Origin: Nematostella vectensis
Taxonomy: Eukaryota > Cnidaria > Anthozoa > Actiniaria > Edwardsiidae
Assembly: GCF_932526225.1 (NCBI RefSeq)
Contig: NC_064040.1
Location: 6,607,181 to 6,671,180 of the forward strand
Length of the DNA stretch: 64,000 nt
Direction of reading: 5' to 3'
Shown: piece by piece, positions 1 to 26,771 of the stretch
How the letters are laid out: the number at the start of each line of letters is the position of its first letter
How positions within the stretch are numbered: the first letter of the stretch is position 1
Position numbers and translations under genes: made by a program
Notes under the pieces: generated by a model
Databases searched by the model: none
Told to the model about the DNA's origin: nothing
The model's input: only the letters and a program-made list of their open reading frames with translations

Positions 1-408
1 GAGTTCATTTATTTTTTCAAAGATTGCGAGGAAAATTCTGGCGTAAAAGTTGACTGGTCAGTTTTAAGCCAACATTTCGTGTGCTTAAAGCTGGAGTATT
101 GTTAGGTGTTACTGTGTATTTAGAAAAAAACTTATCGCGCAGATTTCGAAATTTTTATTAATATAAAAATATTGCTTACTTTTAACTTGTATGAAAAAAA
201 GAATAATTTGATATCCAAGAAGAGTGAATCTAGCAGAATCTGATAAAATATAGATGTATTAATACAATCTGAAAATCGCGCCAAAAATGAGTAAATGAAA
301 GTATAGGGAACTTAATATATGCTGTTTTTATAAAACAACCATGGCGCCACCTTAACTACAGGTCAAAATCGGAAAACCCCGATTGAATGTGCTTTTATTT
401 TCCTTCAG
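1..408 (+). other. Intron of gene A (upstream exons lie outside the window)
   Basis: No coding stretch is visible here. The segment ends in a pyrimidine-rich tract and AG at 407-408, immediately before the PLAT exon of gene A. In gene B the equivalent intron separates the GPS/TM1 exon from the PLAT exon, so the missing upstream part of gene A should contain a GPS/TM1 exon. Confidence 0.7.
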
Positions 409-870
409 GTCATCGCAAACGTAGACCTTGCGGAGAACATCGAAAACGGATTTGTATACCAAATATCAGTACAGACTGGTATGTGGCGAGGCTACGGAAC
501 TACAGCTAACGTTGGACTTTCCATATTTGGCGAGGAAGGAAAGACAGGAGATATCTTACTGACAGATCCGGAACTGGAAAAGGTTTTCTTTGCGCGTGGA
601 AGCATAAATAATTTTACTCTTGTTGTACCGGAAGACCTTGGAGAATTGACAAAGATCAAGATTTGGCATGATAATTCAGGCAAGAGCCCTGCATGGTTCT
701 TTCACCAGGTTATGATTGTTGACATGCAGACAGAAAAACAATATTATTTCCTCGCAAATCGTTGGCTTGCAGTGGAAAAGGGCGACGGTCAAATCGACAT
801 AGAAATACCAAAAGCCGAGAAGAAGGACCTTTCGGGTTTCAGGAATTTGTTTTATTCCAGAACGGCTAAG
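409..870 (+). other. PLAT domain of gene A
   Basis: The translation from 409 runs through YQISVQTGMWRGYGTTANVG and IKIWHDNSGKSPAWF, then a conserved FLANRWLAV strand. This is the hallmark order of a PLAT/LH2 beta-sandwich as found after TM1 in polycystin-1 proteins. The exon starts in phase 0 after the AG at 407-408. PLAT is known to be cytoplasmic and to bind lipid or partner proteins in this family; that role is inferred here. Confidence 0.88.
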
Positions 871-3800
871 AGTCTCGGTGATGGTCACCTGTGGTTGTCT
901 TTGTTTACGCGCCCTCCACATAACCCATTCACCAGATGTCAGCGTTTAGGGTGCTGCTTGTCAATCTTATTTGCTACCATGGTAACGAATGCTATGTTCT
1001 ATCAGTTTGGTGCCTCGCCGAAGGACACATTCCAAATTGGGCCTTTGAAAATGAGTTGGACTCAGATAAAAATCGGCATCCAAAGTAGTATCATAGCAAT
1101 ACCTGTTAACATCATTATTGTGACAATCTTCAGGAGTATCAAAGTGAAAACAAATAATGATCAAAATAGCAACAACAACGATCAAGAAAAGCCCAAAACA
1201 CCAGGCTGCCTGCCACCTTGGTTCACGTACATTGGTTGGACCTTGTGCATTCTAACCGCTCTCGCAGCGTCAGCTTTCACATTTTTCTACAGCTTGATGT
1301 GGGGTGCGGACGTATCAAATAACTGGCTTACGTCAATTATGGTCTCCTTCTTCCAAGACGTGATCATCACTCAACCAATCAAGGTGGTCGCTATTGCATC
1401 TTTGCTATCATTGGTGATAAAGAAGCCTCCGCAACAGGAAAAAGTGTTCGGGAAATCGCTTTCTAAGAAAAGCACCGAGGGCAACGTGATGGCACCTAAA
1501 GGGCAAGAGCTAGAGAAGCAGCGTATTTATCGGACTAAAGTTATCGCAATGTTCCGTACAATTGTAGAAATCGTGTTTTTCTTGATCTTTTTGCTGCTTG
1601 TTGTGGTGGTTTGCTATGGCAACAGAAAGTCTACACGGTATTTGATGACGCAGGGAATGGAGCAGTTATTCAGCAAATTTGAGACGGTAGGTATAGATGT
1701 ATGTGTGATTTCTTGGTGATGTTTAAGGTATATAGGTAATAGGCGTTCCGAATAACTGTGCATATGAAGTTCTAAAAAGACTCTCTTTTTCATAGTTAGA
1801 CGTTTTTATATTAAACCCTTATGCTACGAGGCTACAATTTTTTGGAAAACTATGTGTGGACAAATTGACTCTATTTTTGTGGACGAGTTGACTCTACTTG
1901 TGGACGAGTTGACTCAATTTGTGGACAAGTTGGTTGTGGACGACACGGTTTGTGGACGAAGTGACTGGATACCGTAACAGGGACTTGCCGACATTTCGAC
2001 GTTCTCTTTCACGCCAAAATGCCCTCGTAATCGTCTATTTTGACATAAACATAGAAGACAGCAATGACCCTTTAAAAAAGGGAATTTTTGGATTGTGGAT
2101 ATTAAGGATATGAAAACCGGCAAAAATTTTGCGCCTGAAAGAGCAGACAAACAACATTGTATGTATGGCCTAGCTCTTGATCATGGAATTCCATCGTTCA
2201 TGAATAAGCTTATGTTCACTAATATACTTTTTTTTCAAAATAGCACATTCCAGAAGCTTCTTGCACAGCTATCCATATCTACGAATTTTACAAAGATACA
2301 AACTTCTCTTCTGTTTCCTTTAATTCCGTAGCTTCTGCAACTGTTGTTCTGATATTTCATTCTCAAAGCGGAAAACCTACGTAAAACCAGTACTACGATG
2401 CCTTGATTGTTCACACATTTTTTTATGAATCAAAGAACTTTCTCAGCTTACGTCTCCTAAACTACTGCGGCTCCTTTGGTAGAGATCTTTGGAAAACGCC
2501 CGAAAAGACCGCTGAGTTTACGACCATGCGAAAAACTTTACCCTGATCTAAACGAAAATAAAATGTCTATTAACATACGAAAAAAACTGCACGTTGAACA
2601 CCTTCGTATCGCGATTGCATTGACTGCGTGTGTGAACGAAAGCGGACGAGACAGATCGATCCTTTTGTACTGATTGTATCACTGCTTAGTTGCGATGGTC
2701 GTCTCTATAATCAACACCACGACGCAACCACCTTCTACTGAGATTATTGTGTAATTCGATTCTGCCAAATAACTTCTTGTGAAATATGTACAGACTTCAG
2801 ACTAATCCTGTGTCATAATTATCACCCATGCTAATCTGCAAAGGGTTATTTTAACGTTTCGTACATTCCTTAGGTTACGTCGCCGGAGAAGTTCTGGGAA
2901 TGGACGGATAGTACTCTTCTCCCTGCGCTCTACGAACCACAATGGTACAACGGAAAGCCGTTCGAGTACGATGAAGGATTTATCAGCAGCAGGGAAGCTT
3001 TTGTTGTTGGCATGCCGCGGTTGAGACAAGTCCGCCTCAAACCAGGTTTGTTAAGAGAAACTAATGCTTGGCCCTTTTAGTATTCTTTCGAGGGTTACAT
3101 TTGAACATTTTTAAATGTTACTATTAAAATAGTATAACATGCAGTAGCTTGGATTAAGGAAGGTATAAGAAGCAAGTCTGCGTGTGAGGTTTGCGTTGCG
3201 CAAACGTCGTAGTTATTTTCAAGTACTTTTCTTGTCAATACCTAAACTATGACAACACGTTTTACCGTTTACAGCAAAATAAATTTAGTCGAAGTAGATC
3301 TTTCTAGTTAAATTTGCAATAGGATCGTCTTATTAAGTTATGTTTGATTTATCCTAGTCTCACTTATTTTTACAAGTATCATATAAGGCGTAACAATAAA
3401 GGCCTGACTTTAAATTTTTCTTTTCTTAGACCCCCTCTGCCAAGTAGAATCGCACGAGCCCATGTTAGCGCACATGTTCCACCGTTGTCTCCCATTATAC
3501 AAGCACTCCAAAGAGGACAAGACCCCGTGGAATATGCCCATGTGGAAGCCTGTACGGAACCTGACAAGATCCATGTCAATACTCAAACTGCAGGACATCT
3601 GCCCCAAACCATGGCGATATCAAAGTGCTAGTGCTCTACACTCACTATCTTTCACTGGACTGGACCTGGTTTACGATGGCGGTGGCTATGTCGCAGATCT
3701 CGGTTACAACATGTGGCAGGCAAAGGAAGTAATCTCAAATCTACAGAAAAACAACTGGATTGATGATAAGACTGGAGGAGTGTTTGTGGAATTCACTGTG

Positions 3801-5357
3801 TTCGAGCCAACAACTTCGTTGTTCTCAGCGGTCAAGTATCTTTACGAGAGGTTTCGGACTGGTGGCACAAATACCCGCGCTACTGTGAGAACACTTGTCT
3901 TATACGCTTCCGCTGATACCAACATGCAGTCGTTCTTTCAGGTTTGCCAGCTCATGCTAATGCTCATGATCCTGTTTTTCTTGTTTGTCGAGTTTGGAAA
4001 GATCTATCGACAAGGGAGAGAATACCCCAAACAGTTCTGGAATTGGATGGAGCTTATCCAGATTCTATGTACAGTTGCTGCTATTGTCATGTTCTTCTTC
4101 AAGGAAAAGTACACCAGTGAATTCGTCCAAAGGGTCAGGGATAACCCGTTTGAGACGTCTAGTACGGACTACATTGTTCTGTGGTCGGACTGTGAGATCT
4201 ACCTGCTATCGCTGGTTATATTTATCATCACGATCAAGTTTCTTAGACTGATCCGGTTCAATCGAAGTATTTGTCAGATGACTGGAACGATAACCAAGTC
4301 TGCTAAGAGCATCGCAAATTTCTTTATTGTTTTTGTCGCTGTGCTGCTCGCCTTCACTCAACTTGGGTTCCTCGCTTTCGGTTCGAGGTCCACTCCATAC
4401 TCTTCATTCTTCCAGTCACTAAGATCCTGCTTGCAAATGGTGCTCGGTGGCGACATGCACTTCTTTGAGCTTCAAGACATCAACAGGATCCTTGGTCCCG
4501 CGTTCGCTTTTGTGTACATGCTCTCTATGACTATGATTCTCTTGAACATGTTCTTGGCAATTCTTAATGACTCATACGAGGAAACAAAGGAGTTTGAAGG
4601 GGAAAGTTTCGGCGATGCTGATCTCGCAGAGTTTATGAGTGAATACTTCAGAACTCACATCGGTTATCTTAAAACAGAAGCAGGTAACCTAATGAAAAAG
4701 TTTAAATCCCTTCTATTGAGTAAATTAAAAACCCCAAAGGAAAAAGATGAATATAAAGAAGTTCCTGTCGAAGAGTCCTTTATAAAGACTGAAATACCCG
4801 TAAAAAGTGAGCTCGATGGGAGACAGGACGTACTCAGCATTGATAAAATACGCATCGCTTCATTTGAATCGTTCAATGATATCATCAGCGATGGTGATGA
4901 TGAAATGATGAGTGACATCAGAAAGAGTGTCAGTGATGTACGCAACTCTATGATTTCTTTGCGTTCCTCCATCGAGGATGAAGACTTTATGATCAAGCCA
5001 TCAATAAAGTGGGACACCCCGACTTTTGTACAACAGCCGGCACAAAACAAACCAGGCTCGATATTTGATCCACCGGTACGAACCAATGGCTCGATATTCG
5101 ACATGCCGCTGTACAATCCAAGAGGTTCTCCCTATCTCTCAAAGAAATTCATGGAATACAACAAGCGAATTATTCCAGGAAGCACGTTGTACAATGTTCT
5201 TCCGTCCGACTCTACAAACTCCGACTCGACAAACTACAAGGTGTCTACAGAAAATAAGGACTATACCTCTGAAAGGGAGCCACTATTAATGAGTTCCTCG
5301 TCCTTTTTGAAGGAATCAGATCCGTTGAGCGAGAATCCGCATGAGTCTCTTGTATAA
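409..5357 (+). CDS. Gene A: polycystin-1-like protein, 3' part (PLAT to C terminus)
   Basis: Three exons are visible: 409-1686, 2874-3045 and 3430-5357. They join in one frame and give about 1125 residues ending at TAA. In order they encode a PLAT domain, five membrane helices (TM2-6), the polycystin TOP domain (starting FWEWTDSTLLPALY), and the six-helix channel ending in a pore with LGGD at 4443-4454 and an S6 reading LLNMFLAILNDSY. A long acidic and serine-rich tail follows and ends near an EREPLL dileucine-type motif. By family knowledge this is a membrane receptor-channel subunit of the polycystin-1 group. The N-terminal ectodomain lies outside the window; the paralogues predict F5/8C, REJ and GPS. 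No frameshift or stop is seen. The channel exon is almost identical to that of gene D over its core. Confidence 0.9.
1834..1965 (+). repeat. Short tandem repeat, about 20-bp unit, in an intron of gene A
   Basis: The unit GTGGACGAGTTGACTC, with variants, is repeated about five times, with spacing changing between copies. It lies in the intron between the PLAT/TM exon and the first TOP exon. It has no coding sense. Confidence 0.75.
3430..5357 (+). other. TOP domain, polycystin channel and C-tail exon of gene A
   Basis: The last exon begins in phase 1 after AG at 3428-3429. It encodes the second half of the extracellular TOP domain (CPKPWRYQS, GGGYVADLGYN), helices S1 to S6, and a cytoplasmic tail of about 250 residues. 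The S4-like segment reads FLRLIRFNRS. The pore segment LGGD resembles the LGD filter of polycystin-2 type channels. The tail carries a helical DIRKSVSDVRNS stretch and a terminal acidic dileucine motif. Confidence 0.88.
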
Positions 5358-5985
5358 CGATAGAGTACGTACGATATCTCTAAGCTTCTCGGGCGAGCGA
5401 AGGAACGACCCATTGAATAACCATGCATAGTGAGAGTATACATGTTGATAATCAGGGTACGTATTATAAGTCGTGTTCATCAGGCTAGACTAGCGCAGTC
5501 CAAGGCGGTGTGGTGGGGTCGCTATTTTTTTTCTCTGTCGTGCTTATGGTAAGCTCTAGTCCTCAGCATTTGCTTATGTAAAAGGCAGATACCAAAATGT
5601 AGGCTACACTCTTTTTCTTGGTTTGAAAAGCATTTTTTTTTTGTATATCTAAAGTCCCGGAAAAAAATTAGTCTAGGCCTTATTAAGGTTAGCGAATTTT
5701 CCAACTGCTTCAAGACTCAACTTCACACTTCATAAATCAACATACATATTCCATGCAAAGTAAACGCACAAGCTATAATGATCTATGGCTTATTCTCTCA
5801 CTATAACCGATTGGCTTTTATTGGTTGTATTATAATCCCCCCCTCCTTATAAATTATTATAACTTGGTAAAATACAAAGCTGCATTGCCTTCTTTAAAAT
5901 TTTGCTTTGCAGTGTATTTGTCTACTTTCTGCCAAAATGCCGAATGGAAAGCTGTTAGTGCTGAAATCTCTCCAAAATTCCAATT

Positions 5986-6341
5986 ACGCTCTTTTTTATA
6001 AGAACGTCTAATTTTCAGCTGAGGCTGGGTCGTTCTTATTTTTGGGACATTTTAAGGCTGAATATGTTCTTAACGATGTTCTTAAATTTTAGTGTATATA
6101 AAAATATAATACCCAATGAATTATAAGGAAGATAATTACACTAATGATCAATAGCAATAATAAGGTTGTTACTATGAGCACAATTTGATTTTGCATTTTA
6201 TAACGCATCAGGACTAAAAAAAAATACTAAAAAATGTTTCTGCTATCTGAGACTCACCATGTTCTTGGCATGTTCTTAAAATTGGGGGAAATCTCAGGCT
6301 GGACGTTCTTATAAAAAAAGGTTCTTATAAAAAAAAGTGTA
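5986..6341 (+). mobile_element. MITE family 1, copy 1
   Basis: The element begins with CTCTTTTTTATAAGAACGTC and ends with GGACGTTCTTATAAAAAAA followed by a second ATAAAAAAAAGTGTA unit, so the ends are inverted repeats. An inverted full copy lies at 59507-59854, and degenerate copies at 48911-49253 and 49735-50834. There is no coding capacity, as expected for a non-autonomous DNA element. Confidence 0.75.
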
Positions 6342-6535
6342 TCAAACATAATATATAAAAGCATACAAGCGTCAAATGCATACCTTTGACTTTTTTACTC
6401 TATCGTAAAGTATACCGTGTTTTCAGTTTCATTGCTTTTGTTTTAAGCCTCCATTGATCAGACAAGGGTGGCTGCTCTATAGAGGTACCATTGTAGAAGC
6501 CCTTTTTTGTAATGCCCGCTAGCTTACAAGAAGCT

Positions 6536-6598
6536 TGCTATTTACATTGCTATTGCTATTTACATTGCTATTGCTATTTACATTGCTATTTACATTGA
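6536..6598 (+). repeat. Short tandem repeat (TTTACATTGCTA units)
   Basis: Units of TATTTACATTGC and TATTGC alternate several times. This is a simple intergenic repeat with no other feature. Confidence 0.7.
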
Positions 6599-8903
6599 TT
6601 TCGAATTTACTGCTTTACGTTAATGATTTGGGTCATTCATTAACATACTGAAAGTGATCACCAGTTCAGGTATCTATAGGTACCACGCGTTATTATTATG
6701 TATTTTTTATTTTATATGACTTTGTCTTCTAAAAGGACCATAAATTTAAAACATTAAGTTTATAAAGAATCATCTAAGGTACGGCATTAAATGCCTCCAG
6801 ATTTGTATTTTTTTCGGTATGCCCGAAACGATTGACCAAGTTTTGAAAACGTGTTGTTCAGTAATTCGCTAAAAAAAACTAGACATTATCATCATGATAT
6901 AACTGTATGCCTAATATGAATATAAAGTAAAATAATCAACTTAAGTATGAAGTTGGTTATTTTACTAATCGCATTTACGTTGTTGTTATATAACATGAAC
7001 AGCTTGCTTGACTGCTATAGGGCTGTATACCTTACCCATAGGGTGGGGTGACCAGTTTTTTTAGAGTCGCCTTAGTAATGCAGGCAGTCCTTGCTCTAAG
7101 TCATGGGTGGAGTATGTGATAGAGACAAGTCCACCTTATTGTATATCAGGTGCTAGATTGATCTTACGTTGGCCCGATTTGCCGTGCAAATTAGGTTTTG
7201 AATATTTTGACCTCTCGTTATTTGGAAAACAATATACATAAAGCCTTCCCTGCATCAGTTTACACTTTAGGGTTAGATGGTTTTATGCATGGTGAATTGG
7301 ATTTCACAGTTATTGTTAGCGGAGTTAGTTTACGAAAACATGCGACGCGCAAGTCGGGCTCACGGAATTTATTTATCATAATATGAAGAGGGTTATTTCT
7401 TTTTTTTAATACAGGTATTTTTATAATCAACTATTACTAAAATCAATAAAAAAATCTTTAGAAAACACTTGGACATAATCGTAATAGATGCATTTAAACA
7501 CCAGGTTCCGTGTTAAATGGTTAGACCGCCCCCTTCGTGCATTCCATCATTCATTCTAGAATAAAATTTTTGGCTTGAATTCCTTTATAGGTAGTTTCTT
7601 GAAATCAATATACGTCTACGCTATTATATGAATAGATAGGAGAAAAGTTATCGAGTTTTTATGTTTCATAATATACGTTTTGCTGAAATGTTTTAAAGTG
7701 CTGAAATGTTTTAAAGTATGCTCGCTTTCAACATTTAGTGCAACGGTTGTGGATGCGGGCGATTTTTAATGTTTTGCATTGTAAGTAAGTGTAAAATTTC
7801 TTCTCACAAGAACTGGCCCTGCACCGTTGGCCTGGCCTTTTATACCTGAACCGGGCTTTCTTCGCACCCTCGCACTTCGCGCTTCCACAGGGCTCCCAAT
7901 ATCCGAATGAGAGCAGGCTACTGCGATCATTGAGTTAATAGACTACGATTTCGATTGATTGGTTAACGTTAACTGACTTTTAAAAACCAAGCACGGTTTA
8001 CACAGTGTTTCCTCCCTAATATGGTGTTACGGCTTATAAATAACCTCCAGCTTTCTGATGCTCAGCGCAGGAAACGTGCTGACTATTGCAAGCTTATCCC
8101 GCTTATTTTTACAATACATTCTGTTCAAAAATGCTATCGGACGCGAAGACAATAAAATGCAGCCCACTCTTTCTTATCCGTAGCCAGGGGGGGTGGCCTA
8201 GGGGGCCCGGGTCCCACCTTTTAGAAGCCAAAAATACAGTAAATGTATTAGACATTATCTAAAATATAGGAGAAAATGCCTTGAAAGTCCCTTTTGGGCT
8301 CCCTCCTGTTAAAAATCCTGGCTACGCCGCTGTTACTACGGGCTCCCAACGAATTGGGGTCTTAAATCGTCATCAACAACAATTCCTTCTTGGGTGCGAG
8401 TTCTCCTTCATAAAAGCAAAAAGCGTTTCGACCTTAGCAGAGGCGGATCCAGGATAGTTCCAAAAAGTAGAGACCGCATTCATTGTCCTTCCGCGGATTT
8501 CCTTGTTATTATTATTTTTTGTTATTTCTTGTTATTTTTAAAATATCTAAAATTATGGGTTCCGGGGCCCAACACTAGTGTCACGGAGGAAAATAACGAA
8601 ATATAGATAAACGTCATCTTCGACAACTAAATATCTTACTTTAATTAAACACCGACCTTCCTGAAGTTAAGAACCGCTATAAGTACGTTTTGTTTATTCA
8701 AATAAAAGGCGTCTGTTTGTTTAAGCAAGTTATATCGACAAAGTAACTTTAGCCGTTCCTATGAAATAGGATAGCGAAAAGTAAAAAGTTGACCCTTCAC
8801 CCAGTGGAAAAGTAGGAGTGGCGCGTCCTTTTCCAGGGGTATTTGACAACCAGAATTTGGCCACCAATTCTCGGTTCGCGCTTCTTAACGAAGGAAGAAA
8901 AGT

Positions 8904-8951
8904 TAGGTCTGAGTTCACACAGGGTTTGCCCTGTGTAGGATTCAGACCTGG
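8904..8951. repeat. Imperfect inverted repeat
   Basis: The arms begin GGTCTGAGTTCACACAGGG and are mirrored by CCCTGTGTAGGATTCAGACC around a 4-base loop. No tRNA-like arms surround it. It could be a decayed MITE or a SINE fragment. Confidence 0.5.
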
Positions 8952-10784
8952 CCGTCGACAAAATTTGGATTTAGTACGGTTTAAGATTTTGAGTGCAAAA
9001 ATGATTGGAATTGGAATCATTATATTCATGTGTGTATCTTGCCATGCGCACTAGCAGTGTAACAAGTTAGTGTGTGACAACCGTAGTCAGTAGCAACATG
9101 TAAACATTACGTAAGTCACGGTAGACCAAGGGTAACAAACCAACATACCCATGGGGGGGGGGGGGGTAGTTCGTTCCTCGGACGCCCATTGGCTGAAACC
9201 TTATCTAAACAGAGCTAAAAGCTTTCCATGGCTGTCAGTGTCGGATTACCTAAGGGACGCCGTTGTAGGACCATATAAAAAGGGGTGCGGTAGAAGCCGC
9301 AGAGATATATCTGGTAAACCTTGAGTTTGTAAAAGCGAAGTAAAACCCGGTACCTCTACCGCCCCCACTACAGCCTACTGTCGTTGTTACACTAGATCCG
9401 CCCTTGCTTAGTTTAAGTAGCATAAACCCCCTCCCCTAGATTTCTTTCCTTTATGCCTGCATCTACGCTTGAGGATTACATTCGAGTGCTAACCGGAAAA
9501 GAAGGGTCGCGTGACTCTTCCCTGTATTTCATGACGTCACACTCGGCTGAAAATCTATCTCCGAGGGTAACACAATACCAATTAGCAATCGGGCCCCAGG
9601 CATAAAGCCATTTATTCCCCTTCGTGTAATAAATATGTTTGTTCATTTTTCGTTGGATAACTAATTTCATCCCCTGATAAACTATGTTATACCGTAAACG
9701 CCATTTGGTAGGTGGTATCGTGATGATATCATATGAGATTAAAGGCGTTCGTTTTTTTAGGGAAAATCGGAACTGAATGCAAACAATCAATAAAGATTAT
9801 ATCGGTTAAGTAAGAAGTTTTTTTTGACTGTCTGATGACTCTTAAACGGTTTTAGTCTAAAAAAACTAAAAGACAATGGTGTTATTGGCACTGTTATCTT
9901 AAGGCACAAAAAGGATATGTTCCGCAGCGCCCCCCACCCTTTTTTTTGCTGGACGGTAAGATGTTAGAACCCTCGGTTGCTTGAAAAAAACAATCGTCCC
10001 GAATGGTTCTGCTGGCAAATTTGTTGAGTCGAACTAGTGCTGGGAAAATTTTGAGGGCACTGGAAAAATTCAAAACTAATGCTGGCTGGACGGCTGGTAA
10101 AAATAAGGAATGTTCCCTCCTGGAAAAAAGGAACAGAATTTTTTTTCCCAGCAACTTTTTAAATGGATATTTTCGGCATCAGAACATATTCAAACTACGA
10201 ATATGTCATTTTAACGTGTTTTGGGAAGGGGGACTCGTTGTATGCCCTTGTATGTCAAATGTACATTTTAACCTTGGGTCATTTCACACACAAAACCGAT
10301 TTCTAGACCATCTGTGACTAAAAAAATTATCATAAAAAAGATCAACGATACTCGCCAAGAAAGTACAGCTTTCTCATTTTTTACATTGTCTGAGCCCGAT
10401 TAAACTTTTTATTGCAAAGAATAATTCAAATGAACTTAAATTGGATACCACACTCGCTGCTCGAGGGGTTTATTGCCACACCCCCGAATTATATCTTTTT
10501 GGCTTTTTCCCAATAGTTGTCTTTTTGTAGTTCTGTGTCTGTTAAATATTCTTCGCTTTTGATGGCCAGGTTATCGTTTTCTCAAATGACCTCTGTGATA
10601 TGAAGACTCGTGTTTTCTCAATCATCATTCTTAGGCACCAATCTAATCATCCTATCTGCCATTTAAGCTTAGAGTTAACCATTCCCTGACGACGCATATC
10701 TTATTGATAAGTAGGCAAACTAGAAGACGCTTTGCTATTGTAATTGAGCACTGGTTTTCTTAATAAGTGGTAGACGCAGGGGAA

Positions 10785-25152
<14,368 letters not shown>

Positions 25153-26388
25153 ACTACCGCCCTTGAGGTGGCTAGCTAGAACAAGCTCATGTTGCCGTTT
25201 TAAAATAAAGACAAATGAAATGAGTATTGCTGCCCTAGAAATCCTGAGACAGATTTGGTTATTATAATTACGAAAGGGTATTTTTTCTTTTATTTCAAAT
25301 TGCGACATGTATTACAAATTGCGACGATAATTACAAATTGCGACTCTACACACGGTCACTCTGTTGCATCCTTCCCAGGATAACTTCTGTAGTGTGGATC
25401 TACGTATAGAAACTATGATGTACGCTGTCAATGCAAATTAAATTCTCAGCATATCATTTGATCAGCGATGACCGAACATCTGCAAAAAGTTAAAATTGAC
25501 TCGATTTCTCGCTTAATTTTGAGTGGATTGCTGGAAAAACTTGATTCAGCGGTAGCTGCATCTCATCCTGTGCTGTATTGAAGTTGACAGCCTTGTCTTA
25601 TTAACATACTTAGTATCGACACAAAGAAAAAAGACAAACGTACATCGTTCTTTACTTGTAAGAGCTTCTAGGGAAAAAAACACAAATGGATACCAAATTT
25701 ATTTCATTAGAGAATAAAGATATAACCCATAGATACATATTGATCTGAATTCGTATGCCCTTAGAAATCTATCACAACGCGGATGATGGAAAGGTACGCG
25801 TTTACACCTTTTTCAAAGCACTACAATGATGCAAAACGGCGAAGTTAAACGCCAATGTCACCTATAAAAACCGACAGATAAATAAACTCCAATAAACGAT
25901 AAATAAACTCCAACGATGCGAGAAAATACATTGGTGATCCAATTTGTCAATCCCACGACTTATACATATTTGTCTGTATTTTGGTAGAAATATTTTGAGA
26001 TTAATGATTCCTTTCGGTCGTATACCTTTCATTTGACAATTTTAATTTTAATTTTACTCCTTAAATGGAGTAAAAAGGAGCAAGCCGGAAAAATATCATA
26101 CAAATTCCTTGATTCGTTTAGTCATCTACCTGACATATTGAGATTATCATAGAGAACTGATCCTTAGCGTGGCTCATTGGAAACTTCTAATCCATGCGCA
26201 GACTAAGAGGCGCAGCTTTACATCACTCACGTCGCCAATTGAGCATCCGCAGATTCGCCATTACACAATCAGGGCCGAATTAGGGGATTGGGCACTGGGG
26301 GCATGTATCCCCCCCTAATATTTTAAAAAAAATTATAAGGGAGTGACCAGTCGGGGCCCGGCTGCACCCCCAATATTTTCTTAATGTT
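25153..26388. other. Intergenic region between the 3' ends of genes B and C
   Basis: The region is AT-rich and has no recognisable coding sequence. It contains two or three copies of a short 'ATTACAAATTGCGAC' phrase at 25290-25345. The right end reaches the C tract of the scrambled gene C fragment. Confidence 0.55.
25204..25209 (+). terminator. Candidate poly(A) signal of gene B
   Basis: An AATAAA hexamer lies about 50 bases after the TAG stop of gene B. The distance is short but acceptable. It is supported by sequence only. Confidence 0.45.
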
Positions 26389-26605
26389 TCTGTATTGTGC
26401 CCCCCCCCCCCCCCCCCCCCCAATCTTACGTGGCCTGTTGTTTTATCCTTTTTATGATGAAAGCGAGAAGCGATGCCACAATTACCACTTTGATAGGCTG
26501 GATGAAGATGACGTCTTGTAAAAACGACACCAAGATCGACGTGAGCCATTGATTGGACACCTGTATTGTGCTCCCCCCACCCCCCCCAATCTTACGTGGC
26601 CTGCT
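26389..26605 (-). pseudogene. Displaced TM-exon fragment between two direct repeats
   Basis: The minus strand reads NQWLTSILVSFLQDVIFIQP and IKVVIVASLLAFIIK, a copy of the TM4-5 part of exon 16. It lies downstream of the channel exon, the wrong order for a polycystin gene. It is bounded by two near-identical segments ending CAATCTTACGTGGCCTG, at about 26390-26437 and 26560-26602, each preceded by a C tract. The direct repeats point to a rearrangement or slippage event. Confidence 0.75.
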
Positions 26606-26771
26606 ACGGCTCTGCACACAGCTATTTTGATCAATAGTGTTTATGCGATATGGTCATAATTCCTCACACGTGATAAACGTCAACTGGTCCATATCCTGAA
26701 ATACTTTCAACACCGGAGTCAGCCTCAGACAAACCATCCAAGCCTTCCGAGCTGAATGAGTACAGACTATT

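Larger units (their letters stand above)
5358..10784. other. Intergenic region between genes A and B
   Basis: No exon of the cluster's gene family and no convincing other gene is seen. The stretch is AT-rich with short homopolymers. It contains one MITE copy (5986-6341), a small tandem repeat at 6536-6598 and an imperfect hairpin near 8904-8951. The short open frames here have no recognisable protein features. Confidence 0.6.

Noticed and set aside
4664-5116. Minus-strand 150-codon frame opposite the tail of gene A
   Set aside because: It is a serine/leucine-rich shadow of the real coding strand.
10003-10317. 104-codon plus-strand frame
   Set aside because: Low-complexity intergenic sequence without splice context or recognisable domain.
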